Origin: FEN-1139 sp964396375
GTDB taxonomy: Bacteria; Myxococcota_A; Polyangia; Polyangiales; Polyangiaceae
DNA: 64,000 bases
Direction of reading: 5' to 3'
NCBI GenBank assembly: GCA_964396375.1
Contig: CAYNEY010000019.1
Span: forward strand, 1-64,000
Shown here: positions 9,253-20,600 of the stretch, piece after piece
Position numbering within the stretch: the stretch's first letter is position 1
Layout of the letters: the number at the start of each line of letters is the position of its first letter
Notes under the pieces: generated by a model
Database searches by the model: none
What the model was told of the DNA's origin: nothing
Seen by the model: only the letters and a program-made list of their open reading frames with translations
Position numbers and translations under genes: made by a program

Positions 9253-11205
9253 ATGAGCTACGTCGTCTTGGCGCGCAAGTGGCGCCCGGTCCATTTCGCC
9301 GACCTGGTAGGTCAGGAGCACGTGGCAACGACGCTGGAGAACGCGATCGCGTCCGGCAGGCTCGCCCACGCCTTTTTGTTCACCGGAGTCCGCGGAGTGG
9401 GAAAGACTACCAGCGCTCGGCTCCTCGCTCGCTCCTTGAATTGTCTCGGCGATCCCGACACTCAGACCCCCGGGGTAGATCCGGGTCCAACCGCCCGCCC
9501 TTGTCTCAAGTGTGCGGCCTGCCGTGAAATCACAGCGGGTTCTGACGTCGACGTGCGGGAGATCGACGGCGCGAGCTACAACGGCGTCGACGAGGTACGA
9601 AAGCTTCAGGAAAGCATCCCTTATCGACCAAGCCGCGACCGCTACAAGGTCTTCATCATCGACGAGGTCCACATGCTCACGGCGAGCGCGTGGAACGCTT
9701 TCTTGAAGACCCTGGAGGAGCCCCCTCCCCACGTCAAATTCATCTTCGCCACCACTGAGGTGCACAAGGTCCCAGTCACCATCCTGAGCCGCGTCCAGCG
9801 TTTCGACTTCAAGCTGATCTCGGCCCGCCAGATCATCCAACGCCTCCGCCAAGTGCTCGACGGCGAGCACATCTCAGCCGAGGAAGCAGCCTTGTCGATC
9901 ATCGCCCGCCAGGCTGCTGGGAGCATGCGCGACGCGATGAGCCTGCTCGATCAGGTGATCGCCTGGAACGATTCGCGGCTGGATGGAGAGTCCGTGGCAC
10001 GGGTGCTCGGCGTTGCGTCACGGCGCGTTCTCTACGAGTTGTTGGCAGCATTGCTCGAGGGCAATGCCGCTGGGTGCCTGCATATCATGGACGGGATCTG
10101 CCAGCAGGGTTTCGACATCCCCCACGTGGCGCGGGATATCCTGGCGTTACTCCGCGACCTGGTGGTGGGTCGGGTCTGCCCCGACGCCGATCAACTCCTC
10201 GATCTCCCCCTCGAAGAGAAGAAGGACGTGGTCCGTCTGGCGGAGACGGCAAACCTTGACGATCTCTTACGCCTTCATCACGGCTTTTCGGCTGGCTTCG
10301 ACGAGGTGGTGCGGAGTGGTCAACCGCGCGCTGCCCTCGAGATGCTGCTGGTGCGGTTGGCACGCCGCCCCCCCCTGCTCCCCATCGACGATCTCCTTGG
10401 GCGCCTGGCAGGTCTAGAGCGGCGGTTGGCTCAAGGTGGTGGGAGTTCGACAAGTGGCGGTGCACCCCGTGCAGCCCGGCCGGTCAGCGAAGGTGACCCC
10501 TTCGCCGCCCCATCCGGGGCGGCTCACTCGAGCGGGAGACCACAGATCCCGGCTCCCTCGCGCCCGCGCACCGAAAGGACCGAAGGTACACCGCCGGCCG
10601 GCAATCTCGACCCAGGGTCGTTGCGTGACTCGGGTGCACCCGCGGGTCACGCCGCGGTGATCCCTATCTCTGGTTCCCGACGGCCCAAGCCCGGAACGGG
10701 ACGTCCGGGGACAACCCGCTTGGGTCACCCCGCGCGAGACTCTCTGGTTCCCCCCGCGGCCAACGCCGACGATCATCCCGAGGAGGTTCCGCAATCGGAA
10801 CCAGAGCTCTTGGCAGAGTGGCAGGAACTGGTGGAATCGATCGCGCGGGAGCGACCCGAGGTCGGTGCAGTGCTCGAGCACGCGGTACTTCTGTCATCGG
10901 ACCCGCGCCTGCTCGAGCTAGGATGGCCGAAAGATAGCGTGTTTCGTGCGCAGTTCCCGGAGTCCGCGCTCGCCGACTTGATCCGCTGTGCCGACGCCGA
11001 ACGCCGTAACCAGAAGCCTCGCTTGGTCTCGATCCTCGACGACGATCCACGTGCCGCGGGCCGACAGACCCTCGCTGAGCGGGAGACAGCGGAGCGAGCG
11101 CGCAGGTATCGGGCACGGGTTCAGGAGATCCGCAATCATGCCAGTGTTCGTGACGTGATTGACGTCCTTGGGGGCCGGCTTCGCGACGTCCGCGTGAAGG
11201 GGTGA
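9253..11205 (+). CDS. dnaX: DNA polymerase III subunit gamma/tau
   Basis: A 650-residue clamp-loader ATPase. It opens with YVVLARKWRPVHFADLVGQE. Walker A is GVRGVGKTT (45-53), the zinc-binding Cys are 64, 84, 87 and 90, and Walker B is IIDEVHML (near 137). The sensor-1 SRC motif reads SRVQRFDF, so the usual Cys is Val. Domain III follows to about 370. Residues about 395-530 are a Pro/Gly/Arg-rich linker, and the C-terminal about 120 residues form a tau-like domain. No obvious A-rich slippage site for a short gamma form was seen. The stop at 11203-11205 is five bases before recR, and the ybaB gene often found between them is absent. Confidence 0.95.
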   Translation: MSYVVLARKWRPVHFADLVGQEHVATTLENAIASGRLAHAFLFTGVRGVGKTTSARLLARSLNCLGDPDTQTPGVDPGPTARPCLKCAACREITAGSDVDVREIDGASYNGVDEVRKLQESIPYRPSRDRYKVFIIDEVHMLTASAWNAFLKTLEEPPPHVKFIFATTEVHKVPVTILSRVQRFDFKLISARQIIQRLRQVLDGEHISAEEAALSIIARQAAGSMRDAMSLLDQVIAWNDSRLDGESVARVLGVASRRVLYELLAALLEGNAAGCLHIMDGICQQGFDIPHVARDILALLRDLVVGRVCPDADQLLDLPLEEKKDVVRLAETANLDDLLRLHHGFSAGFDEVVRSGQPRAALEMLLVRLARRPPLLPIDDLLGRLAGLERRLAQGGGSSTSGGAPRAARPVSEGDPFAAPSGAAHSSGRPQIPAPSRPRTERTEGTPPAGNLDPGSLRDSGAPAGHAAVIPISGSRRPKPGTGRPGTTRLGHPARDSLVPPAANADDHPEEVPQSEPELLAEWQELVESIARERPEVGAVLEHAVLLSSDPRLLELGWPKDSVFRAQFPESALADLIRCADAERRNQKPRLVSILDDDPRAAGRQTLAERETAERARRYRARVQEIRNHASVRDVIDVLGGRLRDVRVKG

Positions 11206-11209
11206 ACCT

Positions 11210-11830
11210 GTGCTCCCTGAGCGACTCTCCCGCGTGATCGCCTTGTTCGCCAAGCTCCCAGGCGTCGGGGAAAAAACCGCACAGCGATTTGCGCTCGCGC
11301 TGGCGACGCAGACCTCAGGCCTGGCCAGTGATCTGGGTCGTGAACTCTTGCTGCTCGACCGCGAGCTTCGACCCTGCACCTTGTGCGGAAACATCGCTCA
11401 GCTTGGCGAGAACGGCCAGACCTTGTGCACGCTCTGCACCGATTCGCGGCGTGACTCGAAACTGCTCTGCGTGGTGCACCGCGTGCAGGATCTGCTCGCG
11501 ATCGAGCGCAGCGGGGCCATGCGCGGCCGATACTTCGTGCTCGGACGCTTGCTCTCGCCGCTCGATGGGATCGGGCCCGATGAACTCCCCATCGAACAGC
11601 TGTTTGCTCGGGTTCGCGAGCAGCAGATCGCCGAGGTCATCTTGGCAACACCACCCTCGGTCGAAGGCGAAGCGACAGCCCTGCTCCTGGCTCGCGAGCT
11701 TGCTCCCCTCGAGGTGGTGATCTCGCGAATCGCGAGCGGTGTGCCTCACGGTGGGGATCTTGAATTTGCCGACCAAGTAACGCTCGGACGCGCCATCGCA
11801 GGCCGGCGTGGCGTGAGCGAGCGGCCCTAG
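11210..11830 (+). CDS. recR: Recombination mediator protein RecR
   Basis: A 206-residue protein that loads RecA at gaps with RecO/RecF. It has an N-terminal helix-hairpin-helix (AKLPGVGEKTAQRFA), four zinc Cys (56, 59, 73, 76), a Toprim domain and the C-terminal RIASGVPHGGDLEFADQVTL block. The start is a GTG at 11210 with AAGGGG (overlapping the dnaX stop) seven bases upstream. An oddity is that the first Toprim strand reads CVVHRVQDLLAIE, where RecR proteins normally have Glu right after VV, and VLGG is VLGR. The overall length and all other blocks are intact, so it is probably functional but diverged. It shares an operon with dnaX. Confidence 0.93.
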   Translation: MLPERLSRVIALFAKLPGVGEKTAQRFALALATQTSGLASDLGRELLLLDRELRPCTLCGNIAQLGENGQTLCTLCTDSRRDSKLLCVVHRVQDLLAIERSGAMRGRYFVLGRLLSPLDGIGPDELPIEQLFARVREQQIAEVILATPPSVEGEATALLLARELAPLEVVISRIASGVPHGGDLEFADQVTLGRAIAGRRGVSERP

Positions 11831-11965
11831 AGCCATCTTTTCTTCCGTCTGGCCAATCCGTACCCCGGCCACGGGGGAAGCCGATGGATTCCGCCCTCTT
11901 GTGTTGCCTCGGGCAAAGACTCGCGCAAGAACTCCGCTCTTCGGATATGGTGAGGAGGCTCTGTC

Positions 11966-12385
11966 ATGAAGCGTATCGTTGAAACTAGCCTTGCACCTGC
12001 CGCGGTTGGCCCCTACTCGCAAGCGGCAATCGTCGGTAGGATGCTCTACACGAGCGGACAGATCCCGCTTTTGCCGGACAAGAACGAACTCGTCAATCAT
12101 GACATCGCCTCGGCAACCCGTCAGGCATTGTTGAATCTGAGCGCCGTCCTTGGCGCTGCTGGGGCAAGCCTCGATGATGTGGTGAAAACCACCATCTATC
12201 TCTCCGACATCGCCGACTTGGCGGAAATGAACCAAGTCTATGCGGAGTTCTTCACGGGCTCGGTGCCCGCACGTTCTACGGTCGCTGTGGCAGCACTCCC
12301 GCGCGGTGCCCGCATTGAGATTGAAGCCATTGCCTGCCTGCCACCGGAGGCCACGGCAGAACGATTGGGAGAAGAGCCTGCATGA
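11966..12385 (+). CDS. ridA: RidA-family enamine/imine deaminase
   Basis: A 139-residue protein of the YjgF/YER057c/UK114 family, which hydrolyses reactive 2-aminoacrylate-type imines released by PLP enzymes and forms trimers in the cytosol. Seen: GPYSQAAIVGRMLYTSGQIP near the N-terminus, VKTTIYLSD, the key Arg in PARSTVAVAALP and the Glu in IEIEAIACLP. GAGGAGG lies about ten bases before the ATG. The last four bases overlap the start of the next gene (ATGA at 12382-12385), so the two are coupled. About 14 residues at the C-terminus extend beyond the usual family end. Confidence 0.92.
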   Translation: MKRIVETSLAPAAVGPYSQAAIVGRMLYTSGQIPLLPDKNELVNHDIASATRQALLNLSAVLGAAGASLDDVVKTTIYLSDIADLAEMNQVYAEFFTGSVPARSTVAVAALPRGARIEIEAIACLPPEATAERLGEEPA

Positions 12386-13644
12386 CTGACGACCCCACCT
12401 TACCCAAGTTTTCGGCTGCTCTTCTCGACGCTTCGGCGGCCGAGGCTCCGAGCGCTCTGGTTTCGGCTGGCGATCACGTGATCGCGCTTGTGGAACAATG
12501 GATCGCACGCAGCAACGTCGCCGCCCTGGTCGCAGTCTCCGACCATTCATCTGCGCCAATTCGAAAGATGGCGCGCCGTGGGCTGAGCGTGCTGCGCTCC
12601 CGCGGGATAGCCATCCCAGAGGCCACCCGGCTCACCCCACCCGGCCTCGGCACGCGCACGCAGCTTACCGCCGAAGCCTGGATGATGGCACCGGATGCAC
12701 GCGGCGGTGTGGTTATGGTGCTCGCTCAGCGAGCGCCGACACGACGGTATCGCACCGCCTTCATCTATCTCCATGACGGGCTTGGGATCCAACGCGTCGA
12801 ATCCGGGGAGCAGAGCCAGCATCAGCTGAGGGAGGCCATGGCCCGACTGATCCCTGGCAGCGGGCTCAGTCCGGTGAGCGTGCCGGTCGAATGGGCGCGC
12901 TATCGCGTGGCGGCGGCGCGCAAGCGTCACCAAGAACTCGGACATCCTCCTCCACTTGGATTGATGACGGCAGCCGCCTTGCTTGGACCAGTTCCGGAGA
13001 TGCCGCCCCCTCACCCACTCTCTCTGGACCGCTTCTCGTTCACCTCCGAGGAGCAGGCCGACCTCGCGCGCCAGTCGGGGGAACTGCACCGCCTCCCGGA
13101 GTTTCGGGGCTGGTTACCACCGCGGGGTGCCGTGGACCAGATGCTGGCAGCCATCGGAGAGCATGTGAATCCCGACCAACAGCCATCCCAGGCTGAGATG
13201 GGCGCGTTGCTCGAGGGTGCCGTCCAGGCCGCCACCGATCGGCTGTTCTCACCCCAAGCGCGTGAGCATCTGGTTGAGACCATGCGGGACAGCGCCCTGT
13301 CCGTCTTGACCCGCGAAGGCGAGGCTAGAGCGCGCCGCGTGGTGGGAGCCATGCAAGCGATTCGCGCCGCCGGGCTCATCACTAATCCCCCTCATGAAGT
13401 GGGATTTCTGCGTGCCTTCTTCGACAAGGCCGTAGCCATTCTCCTCAGTCAGGGCAAAGGGAGCTTGAAGATCCCCGTACGGCGGCCGGCGGTAGCCCCG
13501 ACAGGGGCAGCCGAGCCGGCACAGGACGGCGAGAGCACACATGGGCTCGATTCCCAGTCACTCCTCTCGACTCCCAGCACCATATCTGCTGGCGTAGAGC
13601 TCCCCGAGGAGAACGGTTGGGAGCAACCGTCGGATCGCACCTGA
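12382..13644 (+). CDS. Uncharacterised protein coupled to ridA
   Basis: A 420-residue soluble protein I do not recognise. Coding is supported by the ATGA overlap with ridA, a long open frame and a normal amino acid mix. Residues about 50-75 (LVAVSDHSSAPIRKMARRGLSVLRSRG) resemble one HEAT/PBS-lyase-like helical repeat, and residues about 245-380 are largely helical. The C-terminal about 65 residues are Pro/Ser-rich and probably disordered. No signal peptide, membrane segment or catalytic motif is visible. Its TGA stop at 13642-13644 lies in the first copy of the 87-bp duplication, so the final few bases of the gene are shared with the duplicated end of the opposing aminotransferase gene. Confidence 0.7.
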   Translation: MTDDPTLPKFSAALLDASAAEAPSALVSAGDHVIALVEQWIARSNVAALVAVSDHSSAPIRKMARRGLSVLRSRGIAIPEATRLTPPGLGTRTQLTAEAWMMAPDARGGVVMVLAQRAPTRRYRTAFIYLHDGLGIQRVESGEQSQHQLREAMARLIPGSGLSPVSVPVEWARYRVAAARKRHQELGHPPPLGLMTAAALLGPVPEMPPPHPLSLDRFSFTSEEQADLARQSGELHRLPEFRGWLPPRGAVDQMLAAIGEHVNPDQQPSQAEMGALLEGAVQAATDRLFSPQAREHLVETMRDSALSVLTREGEARARRVVGAMQAIRAAGLITNPPHEVGFLRAFFDKAVAILLSQGKGSLKIPVRRPAVAPTGAAEPAQDGESTHGLDSQSLLSTPSTISAGVELPEENGWEQPSDRT

Positions 13645-13815
13645 ACGCCGCTAGTTGGGCTCTCGCTCGACGATGCGCCGAAATTCCGCGAACAGTTGCC
13701 GATAGATGGGCCCCGGTCGCCCCTCACCTGAACGCCGCTAGTTGGGCTCTCGCTCGACGATGCGCCGAAATTCCGCGAACAGTTGCCGATAGATGGGCCC
13801 CGGTCGCCCCTCACC
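13638..13815. repeat. 87-bp tandem duplication of the aminotransferase 3' end
   Basis: The 91 bases 13638-13728 are identical to 13725-13815, so an 87-bp unit is present slightly more than twice. The second unit contains the last codons and stop of the class IV aminotransferase. The first unit is an exact copy of that end, with its stop, lying beyond the gene and under the last codons of the opposing gene at 12382. The unit is 29 codons long. Perfect identity suggests a recent event or a draft-assembly artefact. Confidence 0.95.
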
Positions 13816-14604
13816 GATCCTCCGCTCGTCAAGCGCGATCACTGCCAGCATTTGTCGAATACTCGAAGTGACGAAGAGTTCGTCTGCCGCGTAGGCCTCG
13901 GCCAGGGTGTGCACCCCCTGCCGCAATGGTACCCCCAGATTGTGCGCCGCCTCGAGCACCACTTCACGGGTGATTCCCGCCAGAATCCCGGTCGCAAGCG
14001 GCGGAGTGGAGAGTTCTCCCCCATGCACCAGAAACACATTGGAGGTTGCTCCCTCGAGAACACGTTGCTGGGCATCCAGAATGAGCGCCTCATTCGCACC
14101 ACACTGACCAGCACGGCGCATCGCGAGCACCGCGATGAGATAGTTGCCAATCTTCGCGCCGGCCGCCTCCGTAGCTTCGTGAGTGCGTTGAGTCGCATAA
14201 CTGATCGCATGCACCCCATTCCGATAGCTCGATTCAACAGGTCGGTGGAGCTCAGTCACCAACACGATACGTCTGGGTCCGTGCGCCAAACCTGGATCGA
14301 GACCGAGCTCACCACCACCACGCGTGACGATCACCCGGACATAGCTCTCACTGTTGTTCGCAGCGGCCAGCGCTTCGAGGATCTCTTCTCGCAGCACCGC
14401 AAGCGACACTGGCAACTCGATGAACACCAGCTCAGCACTCCGAGCCAATCGCGCCAGGTGCTGGTCCAGTCGAAAAGGACGACCGCCATAGGTGCCCAAC
14501 GTCTCGAACACAGAGTCTCCGTAGAGCAACCCGCGATCGAACACACTGATGGTCGCCTGTGCCGGTTGGTGGAGCTGTCCGTCAATCGCAACAACAGTCG
14601 ACAT
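13738..14604 (-). CDS. Class IV aminotransferase (D-amino-acid/branched-chain type)
   Basis: A 288-residue fold-type IV PLP enzyme. It has ISVFDRGLLYGDSVFETLGTYGGRPF (the entry motif of the family, positions about 19-44), Lys151 in GAKIGNYL as the Schiff-base residue, and NEALILD/GATSNVFLV in the second half with the Glu that contacts the PLP nitrogen. The family includes D-alanine aminotransferase, branched-chain aminotransferase and aminodeoxychorismate lyase; the motifs here do not let me choose. The proximity to ridA, which clears the by-products of PLP enzymes, is on the opposite strand and may be chance. The 3' end is duplicated in tandem. Confidence 0.85.
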   Translation of the reverse strand: MSTVVAIDGQLHQPAQATISVFDRGLLYGDSVFETLGTYGGRPFRLDQHLARLARSAELVFIELPVSLAVLREEILEALAAANNSESYVRVIVTRGGGELGLDPGLAHGPRRIVLVTELHRPVESSYRNGVHAISYATQRTHEATEAAGAKIGNYLIAVLAMRRAGQCGANEALILDAQQRVLEGATSNVFLVHGGELSTPPLATGILAGITREVVLEAAHNLGVPLRQGVHTLAEAYAADELFVTSSIRQMLAVIALDERRIGEGRPGPIYRQLFAEFRRIVEREPN

Positions 14605-14679
14605 CGTGCCTGTTCTCCGGGTTGACCTGCCCGGCGTTCAGTATCGGGCAGGTCCCCGTCGGATCCTCTCGGTCGTACT

Positions 14680-17600
14680 TCAACCCTTGAGTTGAACCAG
14701 CTTCTCTTTCACCCACCCGAGGCTCGGATCAGCCTGGAGGGCACGCTCGAAGTCGGTTTTTGCCTTTTCCATCTCGCCAAGCACCAGGCTCGCTTCACCG
14801 CGCCGTGCATAGATCAGTGCCTTGGTGATCGGCCCACCAGGCTCCAGTTTCTGGACCTGGATCATCAACGACCCGTACAGCTGCTGGGCGCGCTTGGCAT
14901 CACCGATCTTCATGCTTACCTCTGCCAACCGCACGATCACTGTCACGTTACCAGGCTCGATCCGGAAGGCCTTCTCGTACTCCTCCCGAGCCCGCTCCGG
15001 ATGGCCCAACGTCAAGTACGCCTCGCCCAGCCGACGGTGGATGTCCGCGAGTTCGCGGCTGCGGCGTCCGCCGTAGGAAGCCACGATCCGCTCCAGCGCC
15101 TCAGCCGCAAGATCACTCCGACCACTGTCGTTGTAGGCATCGCAGAGTTCGAGCAGAAGCTCCCGATTCTCGGGCACCAACTGGCTCGCACGCTCCAGCA
15201 CGGTGGCCGCGCCCGCAGCGTCACTGAGCTTGTTCCGATAAACCTCCGCAGCCTCACGATAAAGCTCGATTTGGCGAGGCCGCTCCGCGGTCAGCTCAGC
15301 CTGACGGCAGATCAACTGACACACCTCCGGGTACCTTTGCATCTGATCGTACAAGCTGAGCAGCCTGGCTCGGAGCTTCGTATCATTCTCGTCGATCGAA
15401 AGAGCGATTGCGACCGCCTCTGCTTCGCGCTCCGTATCACCCAACCGCTGCCGCACATCTGCTAGCTGCGCCGCGTATTGGCCACGCTCAGAGCCCTCAA
15501 AGACCTGAAGCAGCTCCTCGAGAACCCCCGCCATCTCATGATGATCGTTGCTCTTCGTGTGCAGTTCGAGCAGCGCGAGAAGCGAGGGCACGTGCCGTGC
15601 GTAGCGCCCGAGGAGAGTGCGGTAGGTTGCCACCGCGCGCTCCCGGTCATCGAGCTGCACTTCACACACCTCGGCCAGACGCGTCATCAGCCGTACCTCC
15701 GCATCACCATCCTGACGCTCACGCGCACTGTCAATCTGGCGTTCAAGCAGCTCTGCCAACTCTTGGTTCTGCCCCGTTTGCTCCAACAAGCCAGAAAGGA
15801 GAAGCACAGCTTCGGCCTCATTGGGTTCCTCGTCAAGGATCGCCCGGAGACTCTCCATGGCCGCCATGCTGTCTCCAAGCTTCTCGCGAATCCTTGCCGT
15901 CTCCAGTCGAACGACCTTGCGCTCACCGGTGCTCGTCGCCAGCTCCAGCTGACGGTCGAGCACTCGGCAGAGCTCCTCATAGCGCTCCGTCTTGGTCAGA
16001 AGCTCACTCAACCCAGCTGCCGCCACCTGATCGGAGGGTTCGTCCTCGAAGAGCACCCAGAGCAGCTCGATCGCTCGGTCGAGTCGACCCAGGTGATCTC
16101 GCGCGATTCGCGCGGCCTCATGTCGCAACCCAAACAGCGTGCGAGGCTCCACTTCGAGCTCGATCTGCTTCTCGAGCAGCTGGAAGAGTTCTTGGTAATC
16201 CAGGGCCTTGCGCCTGAGTTCGGAAAGTTCTCGCAAGGCCCAAAGGTTTCCATCGGCCGACGACAAGAGTTCGCGAACCACAGCCTCGTGAAGCGCGGTG
16301 TCGTCGAGGCCCTTCGCCAACTCCGCCGCCTCCCGGATCAACCGTTCACGGTCCGCCTCATCCAACACCAGCCGGGCCCGCTGACGCAAGACATCGAAGA
16401 GTTCTCGTCGCTGATCGCAGCTCCGGTATAGCGTCTCGAGTTGCCCCAGAATCTCCTCGTTTGCCGGGTCGAGCCGCGCCGCACACAACAGGCATTTCTC
16501 GGCTTGCGGCGGCACCTTCAGGTGTTGCTCGTACCAGCCAGCGAGACGCAGCCAGATGTCACGCAGAAGATCCTGGGGCAACGCCGTGTCGGCCTCCAGG
16601 AGTTCCACCAAGGCATCCGCGCTCGCCGCCAAGGTATTGGTTGCGAGGCCCAAACGCTCGATCTCATCCAGCAGTAGTCCGTCAGACAGGTCCTCCTTCA
16701 ATCCCTCCAACAACACCTGCGCGGCGCGTACCTGGTCATGACACTCCTCCTCCAACACCTGAGCCAATTGGCGACGCATGTCCAGTCGCTCCGAGTCACC
16801 CCGGGCGAACCGGACGCGTTTCTCGAACAGCGCAGCCAAACGGTCACAGCGTCCCGTGCTGCGGTATACCGGCTCCAACACATCTGCAACATCGTCAAAG
16901 AGCGCCACCTGATCGCTGAGCGACTCGAGCAGCTCGATCGAACTCGAGTGGTCGGTAACTCGATCGAGGGCCATTCGCAGGGTACCGATGGCCTGGGCCG
17001 CCTGCTTGAAATGTTCGAGTTGGAGCACGGCCAGCCGATAGTAGAGTTCCGCCACCGTGGTGTCGTCTGACTCCACTGCTGCGCGCCGCTCCAGCACGTC
17101 AACCAGAGATTCGGCGTCGCCCAACGTAACCAACAGCCGATCCAGTGCCTGGAGAAGATCACCCCGATCTCCAGTCTGGTCCACAGCGCGTCGGTAAGCA
17201 TCAACCGCTCGGGCCGGGTTCTTGAGTTGATCTTCAGCGATCTGCCCCAGTCTCACACACAGATCGCAGACCAACTCTGGATCAAAGGTTGCCCGTGCAC
17301 GCTCATCAAGCACATCAGCCACTTTGGCGTACCCATCGGTAACCGCCGCGAGCCTGTTGATCTCGTCGAACAGCGCCACATCACCTGGTAGCTCGGTCAC
17401 CGCGCGCAACAGAGCGTCGAGCGCCTCCTTGGGAAAGGAGAGTTGAGTCTCCCAGATCTGCTTGATTTCACGGAGAGTCTCGGCTCTCGCGAACGGATCG
17501 TGAAGCACCGTCAGCCGCAGCTCCAGCACGTCGACCAAACGACGGTGTGCGCCGCTCACCGTCAACACCGGGACCAAGATCTCTGCGACCTTCTCCCGAT

Positions 17601-20600
17601 GCTCCTCGTGATCGCGACCGATCACGAACACGGCGTGCTGCGCCTTCTCGTCACCCGGTACATCCTCGAGCACAGCTCGGTAACACTCAAGTGCTTCGTC
17701 AAAGTCGCTCAGCTCCGCGGCCAGCACCTCAGCGCTCCTCGCCCGCAGGACTGCCCTCTGGGTCGGCGCACTCTCCAGCGAAGCCTGAACCCTGAGGTTC
17801 TCGAGCAGCTCCGGCCATTGACGTTCGCTCTCGTAGAGGCGCGCCAGCCGCTTCATCACGTCCAGGTCATTCGCACGGAGTTCGAGTGCCGAAGCCAGCA
17901 GATCTATCGCCCGCTGACTCTCCCCGGGCTCCACCTCGATCAGACCAGCGGCAGTCAGAAGATGCTCGAATTTGAGGTCGTTCTCTTCCGGATCGGCCAG
18001 CTCGACGCGTCGGATCAGCAGCTCGATCAACCGCCGTCGCCGCGAGCCATTGCTCAACAGCCCAATCAGGCAGTCCACGGTGAACGTGCTATCGGGCTCC
18101 AGATCCAACGCCTTCTCATAGGCTTCGATCGCTCCCTCTGGATCCTCCAACATGTCACGTCGCACCTCACCAACTCGGCGCAGACAGGAGGCGCGGTCAT
18201 CGTCACCGAGCACAAGATCGGCCTTCTTTACCAGGACCTTCACCAGGGTAGGCCAATCGCTGAGCAAGGTCGCCAGACGTTCCATTTGCTCCAACGTCGC
18301 GAGATCCTCTGGCTCCAACTCGTGGAGAGCACCAAAGCTCGAGAGCGCACGCCGTGGATCGTCTAGCCTTGCATCGTAGGTCTGCGCAACGACTGCCAAG
18401 AGGTCGCGACGTGCCGCCAGGTCCGGGGATGCCTCAAGCAGCTCACTGTACACCCGTACCAGCTCGGAGAACTCGCCTGTGATTTCGCTCAAGCGCTCAA
18501 ACTCAGCGCGCACTGACAGGTCGGAGGGTTCCGCCTCGAGCGCCAGCACCAGCGCTCTCCGAGCCTGTTCGACATCACCCGCACGCTGTTCATAGAGTTC
18601 CGCTGTTTCGCGGAGGACGGCCACGCGATCTGTAGCGTCTTCGGCCAGCTCCAACCGATCTCGATTGAGCCGAATGATGCTCTGCCAGTCGTCGGCACTC
18701 TCATAGAGAGGCCTCAGGATCTCCACGGCTCGGCGCTTGCAATCGGGACGCTCTCTCAGCTGTTCCAGACGCTGGAGCGCCTCGGGATGGTTCGGGAGCT
18801 GACGGGTGACTTCTTCCAGCTGATCGATGGCACGATCCGGTGACCCGAGTTCACTCTCCCACAGATCGGCCAGTGTCACCCGGAAGGCCGCCGCCACGGT
18901 CACATCATCAGCGCGATCGGCACGGTGTAGGAGCAGCTCGGCTAGCTTCGGCCACTTTGCCTCACTCCGGTACAGATCCATGAGAGCATCCAGCGTCGGC
19001 GGATGCATGTCATCGATTTCCATGGCCTCACACAGGGAAGCGATGGCCTCCGCCGGCTGCGCGAGCTGATAGCGCTGCAGAGCCACCACCACGTGAAGAG
19101 CGTTCAAGCGATCCTCGGCATCGAACCGGTAGGCCAGCGAATCGCGGTACAACTCTACCCGGTCCTGGTGACGCGAAAGACCGTACAGGATGGCGTCGAT
19201 GGCAGCGAAGAGCTGGGCGTTATCGGGATGGACGCGCAACGCCCGCCGGTAGTGGATGAGCGAACGTTCCATCTCGCCCTGCAAGGCGAACAGCTCACCA
19301 GCTCGTACAGCAAGTGAGGCGGAGGATGGATCGTCGGTGGTGATTTGCTCGAGCTCACTTTCGTAAATCTCAGCGAGGCGGCGCTCGGCACCGGCCACCT
19401 TGGCCAGCCGTTCCAGCTCCTCACGGGCATGCCCATCCGTGCAATCCTCGTGGAAGAGCCTGGCCATGGTCTCGAGTGCAGCCGGAAAGTCCTCCAGCTG
19501 CTCCTCCTCAATCTGAGCCATCCGAAGCAGAAGGTCACGGCGCTCCTCGGGCATCGACGTGGCGTCGAGTCGAGCCTTCTGCGTCGACAGCACGCGAGTA
19601 TGCTCGCCGCGACTCACATAGACTGGCTCCAACAATGAGGCGGCCCGTGCCCGTTCCTCTGGCTCCTTGGCATTCGCGAGAAGTTGCTCGAGGAGCGCAA
19701 CCGACGAAGCGTGTGCAGCGTCAAGCAGGAGTGCCTGCTCCAACTCGTCGAGCGCGCGCGGCAGATCGCCCACGTGGTCCGCATAGATCTGTGCCGTCAG
19801 CGCCAGGAGGTCAGCTTTGTCATCACTGGCACGATCGAGACGCCTCTGGAGCAGCACAATCAGAGTCTCGAAGCGCTCGAGTTTCCGGTACAGGCGATCC
19901 AAAGCGGAAATCGCCTTCGGATCGAAGTCGATGTCGACAAGACGCTCATAGACCTCAACGGCCCGGGCTGGCTCACCAAGCCTATCCTCCAGCAGGTGCG
20001 CCTGCCGAAACAACAGCGCTTTCTGCTCCGCCTCATTGTCCGCAACTTCAGCGCGTCGCACCAGGATCTCGAGCAATCGCGAGGCGTCACCCGACTCTTC
20101 GTGCAGCCGCTCGAGCGCTACCAGCGCCGAGAGTTCGTCAGGCCGAATCTCGAGCGCCTTCTCGTAGTACTCACGCGCGAGCGTGAGGTCGCTGAGGTCA
20201 TCGCGCGCCATCGCTGCGATCCTCAAGGTCACGTCGAGCTGCACTGCGCCGTCCAGGATTTCGCCGACGATATCCCGCATCAGCGCTACCAACTCCCGCG
20301 AGAGCTTGCCCGCCCGTGCCAGACGGTCGAGGTGAGCGAGCCAACCCTCCAGCTCGCCGCTCCCCAGAGACTCGCGCGCTCCGCGGCTCGCGTATTCGAA
20401 GGCGCGGACCGGGTTCTCAAGACGTGTCTCCGCGACCGAAGTAGCCATGCGGAACAGCTGCTGCCGCTCCATCGGATCGTCCTCGAACTCCACCTCGATA
20501 GCGAGCACTCGAAGCAACAGCTCGCCGTTCTCCTCTTGCTCGAAGACCGGCCGCAGGATCCTCGCCGCCTCACGCCGCACGGCCGGTTCCGCGTCCTCCA

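Noticed and set aside
11315..12559. 414-codon minus-strand frame across recR and ridA
   Set aside because: It covers two certain genes on the plus strand and has no domain or ribosome-binding site.
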